Positions 1 through 5,078 of a stretch of DNA of 5,078 nt are shown here, in pieces (position 1 is the stretch's first letter; every line of letters begins with the position of its first letter). The notes under the pieces were generated by a model, which had not been told where the DNA came from, did not search any database, and saw nothing but the letters and a program-made list of their open reading frames with translations. Origin of the DNA: UBA2336 sp964538575 (GTDB lineage Bacteria; Bacteroidota; Bacteroidia; Cytophagales; Cyclobacteriaceae). A program made the translations under genes and the position numbers. Location of the stretch: assembly GCA_964538575.1 (NCBI GenBank), contig CAZIGG010000181.1:1-5078 (forward strand), written 5' to 3'.

Positions 1-3000
1 GCTATCCAGTCCGGTGAATTTTGCACGATGATATCCGGAACAGCCGCACCAAGCTCCTGGTTTTTATCGGTGGCTTTTGTGTACCACCCGCGGAAAGGTA
101 AACGAACAAAGGAACCGTCCATCAGTCCTCTTCCACCGGTTGAGATCACCGAGCCGTTGGTCGGCACACCCACTAACTTGCCGATGCCCAGCGTTTTATA
201 CGCATGCGAGAATATCTCCGCGTTCGAATAGCTGCCTTCATTACAGATGGCGATGGACGGCTTCATCCAGGCTGAGAAAACCAGGCGTTCGCCAATCGGA
301 TAGTACTCGCGGAATTTCGCTTTGTCCTTTTCTAAGTTTTCACTTGCCCCGCGCGGAATCGTATAGGCATGTTGTTTGTAGTTGAGTACGGCCATCAGGT
401 AATCCGTTGTCGAGCCTCCGCCATTGTAGCGCACATCAATCACCAGCCCTTCCTTGCCATAGCCGGCTGCCTGCAGCTCGCGCTCGAACACTTCAAAGCT
501 CGGCTGGTTCATGGCCTGGATGTGAATGTAGCCCAGCTTGCCGTTCGAGAATTTATCAACAAGTTTCCTGCGGTCGCTTACCCACTCTTCATATAATAAT
601 TGGCGAACGTTATTAACCGGACGAATGACTACTTCCCTGCTTTTACCGTCCGTTCCTTTTACATTCAATAATGTGCGTTCATCTACGCGGATATTCAGGA
701 GGTCGTAAAAATTCTCCGACTCATTGTATGTTTTTCCATCAACAGCGGTGATTACATCGTTCACGTTTAATTTGCTGGCTGCTTTATCGGCTGGCGAATC
801 TGGGATAACGCGCATTACCTTCATACCGTCCTTTACCGGTACAAGCTCTACACCTAACAAACCGGTTGCATCACGTTGCGTTTCCGCCTGCTGCGGGGCG
901 GTAAAGCCCATGTGCGATGAATTAAGCTCACCCAGCATGTAGTTGAACATGTCGCGGAAATCTTCATTCGTGCTGGCCATGATGCAAAGCTCACGGTATT
1001 TTTCGCGCAGCTTAGCCCAGTCTTTGCCATGAAACTGCGGATCGTAAAATCCGTCACGGATGGTTCGCCAGGCTTCTTCAAATACCTGCGTGCGCTCGGC
1101 CGCATAGTTAATATGCTGCCGGGCACTGTACGGAAGCGATTCAGCTTTATCTCCTTTAATATCGAGCCTGCTCATGCTGCCGCCCGATTTAAGGTAGTAC
1201 AAATACTTTCCGTCTTTATCCATGGAGATGCCGCCCGGATTGGAAGCCCCCTTCGTAAGCTCTTTCAGGTCTTTGCCATTCCATTTAATGCTGTACAGGT
1301 CGCGGCCTTTTGCCGTGCTGGTGGTTGCTGTATAGAAAAATGTTTCCCCATCTTTTGAGATGATCAGGTTGGATTCATCGCCCGGGAAGCTCGTAACCTG
1401 CACAAGGCGTTCATGGATGTTTTCAAAATCAATTTTAACAGGCTTGATTTTATCTTCTTTCTTATCCTTGTCTTTATCAGCGGGCTTGTCTGTTTTCTCT
1501 TCACCGGAAAGGTCGTCCCAGTCCTGGCGCGATTTTTCCCAATCTTCTTTCTTCAGCCATACAAACCACACATCGTTGCTGCGGTTATTGCGGGCCGAGA
1601 TAAAGCCAAGTTTGGAACCGTCTGCGCTCCAGTACGGCTGACCGTCATAGCGCGGGTGCATGCTTACGTTAACGGGTTTAGATGAGTTATCCGCAGCATG
1701 AATGAATACTTCCTGGTTGAAATACAGATCGCTCAACGAATAAGCAAGCCATTTGCTGTCCGGGCTCCAGGCAATGCCACCCGCTGTTGCCCAGCCTTCA
1801 AGCAGCACTTTTTCATTGCTCAGCTTTCCGTCCGGTGTGATATCGCTTACTACCAGCGTTCCGCGGCCGCGCATATAGGCAAGCTTCTTTCCATCCGGGG
1901 ATACGGTAAGATCGGATTCATCCTTAGCCGATTTTGTGATGCGCGTAACCTCGTGCCTGAGTGACTTAAAAATATTCAGCTCTTTTTTATCGGTTGATTT
2001 GACCATATAAATATCAAAATTGTTATCCTCACGGTCAGATGTAAAAAGTAAAATGGAATCGCTGACCCACGCCATATCCATGTCGCGGTAAGCATGATCG
2101 GATACATTGCTGGTGCTGCTTTTTTCTTTATTGATTTCCTTAACATACACTTCCCCGCGAATCGCCAGCGCCAGCAACTTGCCGTTGGGGGAAACCATGT
2201 ACTCACTTGCATCACCGGAAACGGATTTGTTCAGCTCAGGATCAAACCGCATGTCGGTGCTGATCTGTATGTTTACTTTCTGTACAGCTTTCGTGTCGGT
2301 TTTCAACAGCGCGATTTCTTTACCGCGTTCAAACACAATTGTTTTTCCATCGCCTGAAATTGAAAAGTACCGGATGGAGTGATCCTTGTAATCCGTTACC
2401 TGTTCCGGGGCACCGGCTGCCTTACCCGTTTCATCAATTTTTAGTTTATATAAATTATTTCTTCCACTATTCGTACTCAGGAAATACAGTGTTCTGCTGT
2501 CGCTCCAGCGCGGAAGCATGTCGTTGGTTTCAAAGCTCGTGACTTTTGTATATGTTTTTGATTTTGTATCGAACACCCAGATATCGCGGTTAGAGGCTCC
2601 GCGATAATCTTCCCGATAAATCGGATTTATATCGCCCCGCGTTATCGCTATAAAACGGCCGTCAGGCGACTGGATCGGATCATACCCGACAGCATCCAGC
2701 ATGCGGGATTCTGTTCCGCCTTTCGCAGCGACCGAATAAATTTCTGAAGGCCGTTCGATCTGCTGAAACTCGCGCGAGGCTGAGAAAAGAATATTACCGG
2801 AAGAATTCCAGCTTGCGATCATATCGTTACCGGAATGATAGGTTAACCGTTTAGGAGATCCGCCTTCGGCAGGAATTACAAAGATGTCGTTGTTACCGTA
2901 GCGTGCGCCCGAAAAAGCAATGCTCTTTCCATCCGGACTGAACACCGGGTTGCTTTCATAGGCTTCGTGAACCGTTAACCGTGTGGCTTTGCCGCCATTG

Positions 3001-3146
3001 GCCGGAACGGTCCAGATATCGCCCTGGTATGAAAAGCTGATGAGGGAACCATCGGAATTAACGGAAGGATACCGGATCAGCAAATCATTCTGACTAAAAG
3101 CAGAAAATGTGATTCCGGTAAGGAGCAGCAGGAAAAATCTTTTCAT
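1..3146 (-). CDS. Exported tricorn protease homolog, S41 family serine peptidase with beta-propeller and PDZ domains (3' end cut by window edge)
   Basis: This is a large serine peptidase of the tricorn type, expected to trim peptides to short products. I translated the frame through the window: it opens with ATG at 3144-3146 and has no stop for 1048 codons. Residues 1-19 (MKRFFLLLLTGITFSAFSQ) look like a Sec signal peptide, so the enzyme is probably periplasmic, unlike cytosolic archaeal tricorn. Propeller repeats follow, marked by SPDG-like motifs near residues 70, 160, 319, 416, 461, 507, 597 and 643. Residues 549-569 are a K/D/E-rich linker. The C1 helical domain starts near 677 and contains the Ser744-His745 pair (NSSHMGF). 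A PDZ domain (GLLGVELVP onward) spans about 762-845. The S41 core shows DVRYNGGG (904-911) and NEGSYSNAEIF with nucleophile Ser974. Glu1031 (NQELGAAVPD) fits the fourth tetrad residue. Bacterial relatives usually run a little longer, so roughly 25-60 residues are probably missing. No Shine-Dalgarno is seen. Family assignment is firm; the substrate is unknown. Confidence 0.95.
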   Translation of the reverse strand, partial: MKRFFLLLLTGITFSAFSQNDLLIRYPSVNSDGSLISFSYQGDIWTVPANGGKATRLTVHEAYESNPVFSPDGKSIAFSGARYGNNDIFVIPAEGGSPKRLTYHSGNDMIASWNSSGNILFSASREFQQIERPSEIYSVAAKGGTESRMLDAVGYDPIQSPDGRFIAITRGDINPIYREDYRGASNRDIWVFDTKSKTYTKVTSFETNDMLPRWSDSRTLYFLSTNSGRNNLYKLKIDETGKAAGAPEQVTDYKDHSIRYFSISGDGKTIVFERGKEIALLKTDTKAVQKVNIQISTDMRFDPELNKSVSGDASEYMVSPNGKLLALAIRGEVYVKEINKEKSSTSNVSDHAYRDMDMAWVSDSILLFTSDREDNNFDIYMVKSTDKKELNIFKSLRHEVTRITKSAKDESDLTVSPDGKKLAYMRGRGTLVVSDITPDGKLSNEKVLLEGWATAGGIAWSPDSKWLAYSLSDLYFNQEVFIHAADNSSKPVNVSMHPRYDGQPYWSADGSKLGFISARNNRSNDVWFVWLKKEDWEKSRQDWDDLSGEEKTDKPADKDKDKKEDKIKPVKIDFENIHERLVQVTSFPGDESNLIISKDGETFFYTATTSTAKGRDLYSIKWNGKDLKELTKGASNPGGISMDKDGKYLYYLKSGGSMSRLDIKGDKAESLPYSARQHINYAAERTQVFEEAWRTIRDGFYDPQFHGKDWAKLREKYRELCIMASTNEDFRDMFNYMLGELNSSHMGFTAPQQAETQRDATGLLGVELVPVKDGMKVMRVIPDSPADKAASKLNVNDVITAVDGKTYNESENFYDLLNIRVDERTLLNVKGTDGKSREVVIRPVNNVRQLLYEEWVSDRRKLVDKFSNGKLGYIHIQAMNQPSFEVFERELQAAGYGKEGLVIDVRYNGGGSTTDYLMAVLNYKQHAYTIPRGASENLEKDKAKFREYYPIGERLVFSAWMKPSIAICNEGSYSNAEIFSHAYKTLGIGKLVGVPTNGSVISTGGRGLMDGSFVRLPFRGWYTKATDKNQELGAAVPDIIVQNSPDWI

Positions 3147-3187
3147 GGCAACAGGTTTAGAAGCGCTAAATAAAACAAGTCGTGATC

Positions 3188-3200
3188 ATTATAAAAACTA
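3188..3200 (-). promoter_or_regulatory. Candidate -7/-10 promoter element for the tricorn-type gene
   Basis: On the minus strand this reads TAGTTTTTATAAT. It contains TAGTTTTT, one mismatch from the Bacteroidota -7 consensus TAnnTTTG, overlapping a perfect sigma70-like TATAAT. It lies about 42-54 bp upstream of the tricorn ATG, a plausible distance. I found no good upstream partner: there is no TTGACA at 17 bp. The call therefore rests on a short A/T-rich match and is weak. Confidence 0.25.
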
Positions 3201-3302
3201 AGGTTTTGGACGGTCGGAATCGAATTTAAACATGTCATTCCTTGATCTGAAACAATTGTTTACTTTAAGGGTGATTTAAAGAAGAAGATATCCATGGCAG
3301 AA

Positions 3303-3316
3303 TACTAATTTTAGTA
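3303..3316. repeat. Short inverted repeat TACTAA-TT-TTAGTA upstream of the SRPBCC gene
   Basis: Two perfect 6-bp arms, TACTAA (3303-3308) and TTAGTA (3311-3316), flank a 2-bp spacer. The dyad ends 40 bp before the SRPBCC start codon, where an operator for a dimeric regulator could sit. A 2-nt loop is too tight for an RNA hairpin, so a protein-binding site is more likely than a terminator. A/T-rich intergenic DNA often yields such short dyads by chance, so function is speculative. Confidence 0.25.
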
Positions 3317-3356
3317 AGCTTGCCGAGAAAGAAGTTCCATTTTTAAAACAAAAGCC

Positions 3357-3788
3357 ATGAGCACTACGCCATTTACAATTGAACGCACCTACTCCGCTCC
3401 TGTTAAGGAAGTCTGGGAAGCCATTACGGACAAATCAAAAATGAAGGAATGGTATTTCGACCTGAGCGAGTTCAGGCCAGAGGTTGGATTTGAATTTTCA
3501 TTTGCCGGCCAGGGGGCTAAGGGTGAAAAGTATATTCACTTGTGCAAAATTCTCGAGGTGATTGAAAACAAAAAGATTTCCTACAGCTGGACGTATAAAG
3601 ATTACCAGGGATATTCAGTCGTTACCTTTGAGCTGTTCGAAGAGGAGAAAGATAAAACGCGTTTAACGCTTACGCATGCAGGATTAGAAACCTTCCCGGG
3701 CACCGGAGATTTTGCACGAACAAGCTTCGAGGCGGGATGGAACCATCTGATCGGAACGTCATTAAAGACCTTCGTAGAAAAACAATAA
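3357..3788 (+). CDS. SRPBCC/AHSA1 (Activator of Hsp90 ATPase 1-like) domain protein
   Basis: A complete 143-residue soluble protein with the START-like helix-grip fold of the AHSA1 family, which encloses a hydrophobic cavity. Visible hallmarks are an N-terminal strand and helix (TIERTYSAPVKEVWEAITD, residues 7-25) followed by the aromatic MKEWYFD segment. A glycine-rich strand (VGFEFSFAGQG) comes next, then the central YSWTYKDYQGYSVVTFELFE strands and the TRLTLTHAGLE strand. The long C-terminal helix carries the typical W-x-x-L-I-G-T-S-L-K-T-F-V-E pattern. The length matches single-domain bacterial members. No signal peptide or membrane segment is present, so it should be cytoplasmic. The ATG at 3357 gives a start at the expected fold boundary; no Shine-Dalgarno precedes it. 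It is transcribed alone in this window, converging on the M48 gene 8 bp downstream. The fold is clear, but the ligand and role are not: bacterial members range from presumed small-molecule binders to stress-related proteins, and the Hsp90 link in the family name should not be taken as its function. Confidence 0.93.
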   Translation: MSTTPFTIERTYSAPVKEVWEAITDKSKMKEWYFDLSEFRPEVGFEFSFAGQGAKGEKYIHLCKILEVIENKKISYSWTYKDYQGYSVVTFELFEEEKDKTRLTLTHAGLETFPGTGDFARTSFEAGWNHLIGTSLKTFVEKQ

Positions 3789-3796
3789 CGATCGTG
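3789..3796. other. Tail-to-tail junction of the SRPBCC and M48 genes (8 bp)
   Basis: The TAA of the SRPBCC gene (3786-3788) and the TAA of the M48 gene (3797-3799, minus strand) are separated by only 8 bp. No terminator hairpin fits between them, and I saw none immediately inside either 3' end. Each transcript therefore probably ends within, and antisense to, the neighbouring gene. Confidence 0.8.
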
Positions 3797-5032
3797 TTAC
3801 TTTTCAATCACTTCCAGTCTTTTCAATAAAGGCGGGTGTGAATAGTGAAAGAACACATACCACGGATGCGGGTATAAATCACTGAGGTTGTCAACCGAAA
3901 GTTTTTTCAGGGCATTGGCCAGGGCGGTACCGCTGAACGTTTCTGTTGCATACGCATCCGCCTCAAATTCATTTTTGCGGCTGTACATGCTCATGAACAA
4001 TCCAATAAAACCGGAGATAGGCGAGAACAAGATTCCAAACGCCAGCAGGTTTAAATGAATGGCCGACTGGCTTCCGCCCATCGCCAGCGAAACATTTTCG
4101 CTTTGGATCATCCGCGACAAGATGTACAGTGTAAAAACAACCTGGATGACAGACAGGAAATAGCCCCAAATGATGTGCTTCTTCTTAAAATGTCCTGCCT
4201 CATGCGCCAGCACGGCAACCAGTTCATCGGTCGTGTGATTGGCAATCAGCGTATCGTACAGTACAATTTTTTTCTTCTTTCCGATACCAGAGAAAAAAGC
4301 ATTCGCTTTGTTAGAGCGTTTGGAGCCATCGATCACAAAAATATTGTCGAGCGGGAAATTGACCTTCTTCGAAAATGCTTCGATTGCAGCTTTCAATTCT
4401 CCATCCTGAAGCGGGGTAAGCTTGTTGAACATGGGCAGAAAAACGGATGTGTAAAACATGTTTACCAGCAAAATCAAAATAGCAGCCAGCAGGGAAAACA
4501 AAATCCAGAAATCAGGGCCGAGGATTTGAATCAGGTAAATGAGCAGGCTGAGAATCCCGCCTCCGAGGATGGCGCCAATCAGGTAACCTTTCAGCTTATC
4601 GGTAACAAAGGTTTTCACTGTTGTTTTATTGAAGCCGTATTTTTCTTCAATCACAAACGTACTGTACCACTGAAACGGCAGCGTAAGAATATCCGATGCC
4701 AGCATGAGCACACCAAAAAAAGCAAGCGCAAGCAGGATTTCGTTCTGAACGTATGGCCGTAACAGTTCATCAATTAATCCAAACCAGCCGAAATACAACA
4801 TGGTCACCGAAAGCAAAAAGCTGAAGCCGGAAGTGACAAACGAAAAATTAGTCCGGTGTTTTTGATACTGCTGCGCTTTCTGATACTTGTGACGGTCATA
4901 AAATGCAGCCACCGAATCAGGAATATCAGCCGGTTGCGATTTCAGGTTCAGCCACGATAAAAACGTATCGAACGCGAACGTAAAAATGACTAAGAAAAGA
5001 ATAAGGAACAGGATTGCCTGAGGTGTAAACAC
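3797..5032 (-). CDS. Ste24-like M48 family integral membrane zinc metallopeptidase (CAAX-protease type)
   Basis: A complete 411-residue membrane zinc endopeptidase of the M48A (Ste24/CAAX prenyl protease 1) type. The zinc site is intact: HEAGH at residues 277-281 supplies two histidines and catalytic Glu278, and NEFEADAY (354-361) supplies Glu355 as the likely third ligand with the conserved Asp359. Other signatures are RSNKANAFFSGIG (239-251), the IEEKYGFNKTT segment (128-138) and the C-terminal FHYSHPPLLKRL (395-406). About seven hydrophobic segments are visible (roughly 4-25, 66-86, 99-120, 149-170, 174-195, 288-308, 326-348), as in Ste24 and unlike four-helix HtpX; the length also fits Ste24. 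The start is GTG at 5030-5032: the frame reaches a TAG at 5063-5065 with no ATG between, and the first internal Met is residue 78, after TM1. Bacteria generally do not prenylate CAAX proteins, so a role in membrane protein or peptide quality control is more likely; this is inference. It converges on the SRPBCC gene. Confidence 0.95.
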   Translation of the reverse strand: MFTPQAILFLILFLVIFTFAFDTFLSWLNLKSQPADIPDSVAAFYDRHKYQKAQQYQKHRTNFSFVTSGFSFLLSVTMLYFGWFGLIDELLRPYVQNEILLALAFFGVLMLASDILTLPFQWYSTFVIEEKYGFNKTTVKTFVTDKLKGYLIGAILGGGILSLLIYLIQILGPDFWILFSLLAAILILLVNMFYTSVFLPMFNKLTPLQDGELKAAIEAFSKKVNFPLDNIFVIDGSKRSNKANAFFSGIGKKKKIVLYDTLIANHTTDELVAVLAHEAGHFKKKHIIWGYFLSVIQVVFTLYILSRMIQSENVSLAMGGSQSAIHLNLLAFGILFSPISGFIGLFMSMYSRKNEFEADAYATETFSGTALANALKKLSVDNLSDLYPHPWYVFFHYSHPPLLKRLEVIEK

Positions 5033-5054
5033 GATACTTGAAATTTTACCGCCA

Positions 5055-5062
5055 CGAAAGTA
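5055..5062 (-). promoter_or_regulatory. Candidate Bacteroidota -7 element for the M48 gene
   Basis: On the minus strand this reads TACTTTCG, one mismatch from the Bacteroidota -7 consensus TAnnTTTG, 22 bp before the GTG start. The matching -33 TTG element would fall near or beyond the right window edge, so the pair cannot be tested. The remaining upstream sequence (5033-5078) shows no Shine-Dalgarno and no other gene. Confidence 0.25.
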
Positions 5063-5078
5063 CTACGAATAACGGATT

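Larger units (their letters stand above)
3147..3356. promoter_or_regulatory. Divergent intergenic region between the tricorn-type gene and the SRPBCC gene
   Basis: This 210-bp stretch separates two divergently transcribed genes and must contain the tricorn gene promoter and, unless there is a distant one, that of the SRPBCC gene. It is A/T-rich compared with its neighbours. Neither start codon has a recognisable Shine-Dalgarno sequence; the plus-strand leader just before ATG 3357 reads AAAACAAAAGCC, the A-rich type common in Bacteroidota. I see no RNA gene or riboswitch here. The only short open frame noticed is the four-codon MAEY at 3294-3308, which is too small to support. Confidence 0.6.

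Noticed and set aside
28..2542. Many plus-strand open frames of 67-109 codons, and two minus-strand ones, across the tricorn gene.
   Set aside because: All overlap the continuous 1048-codon tricorn frame, encode no recognisable domain, and are explained as shadows of it.
3242..3267. TTGATC followed by TACTTTA as a plus-strand promoter for the SRPBCC gene.
   Set aside because: The spacing is only 13 bp and the second element has two mismatches to TAnnTTTG, so it fits neither the sigma70 nor the Bacteroidota pattern well.
3294..3308. Mini-frame ATG GCA GAA TAC TAA (MAEY) upstream of the SRPBCC gene, considered as a leader peptide.
   Set aside because: Four codons without a ribosome binding site or a run of one amino acid; expected by chance.
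4055..4762. A 235-codon plus-strand open frame opposite the M48 gene.
   Set aside because: It is antisense to a gene with intact catalytic motifs and membrane segments; its translation is rich in Gln, Asn, Arg and His with no recognisable domain, as expected for a shadow frame.
3357..5032. The SRPBCC protein and the M48 peptidase as one functional module or operon.
   Set aside because: They are convergent, not co-directional, and nothing in the sequence links their functions.
1..5078. Mobile elements, CRISPR arrays, tRNA or rRNA genes, or a new multi-gene system.
   Set aside because: No terminal repeats, transposase, regularly spaced repeats or RNA-gene signatures were seen, and nearly all of the window is explained by three ordinary genes.

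Overview
The window carries three protein-coding genes and little non-coding DNA. It is most likely chromosomal sequence from a Bacteroidota bacterium, plausibly Cytophagales or a relative. The reasons are moderate GC (mid-40s by eye), no clear Shine-Dalgarno sequence before any of the three starts, A/T-rich leaders, and a typical gene set for that phylum: a secreted tricorn-type S41 peptidase, a Ste24-like M48 peptidase and a small AHSA1-type SRPBCC protein. The phylum assignment is inference; there is no rRNA or marker gene to confirm it.

Layout. Positions 1-3146 (minus strand) are one uninterrupted reading frame of 1048 codons that runs off the left edge of the window. It encodes an exported tricorn protease homolog: signal peptide, beta-propeller repeats, a charged linker, C1 domain, PDZ domain and S41 catalytic domain. 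The stop codon and probably a few tens of C-terminal residues lie outside the window. Positions 3147-3356 are a divergent intergenic region that should hold the promoters of the tricorn gene (leftward) and the SRPBCC gene (rightward). Positions 3357-3788 (plus) encode a complete 143-residue AHSA1/SRPBCC protein. After only 8 bp, the convergent gene at 3797-5032 (minus) encodes a complete 411-residue membrane zinc metallopeptidase of the Ste24 (M48A) type, starting at GTG. The last 46 bp are its upstream region.

The two peptidases probably both serve protein or peptide turnover at the cell envelope, one as a soluble exported enzyme and one as an integral membrane enzyme. They are not in one operon: the SRPBCC gene lies between them in the opposite orientation, so a joint function cannot be claimed from layout. 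I found no mobile element, CRISPR array, RNA gene, tandem repeat array or evident new system. The many other open frames on the strand opposite the two peptidase genes look like shadows of real coding sequence. The observations worth a second look are modest: the active-site layout of the exported tricorn enzyme, the GTG start of the M48 gene, the tight tail-to-tail junction, and a short inverted repeat upstream of the SRPBCC gene.
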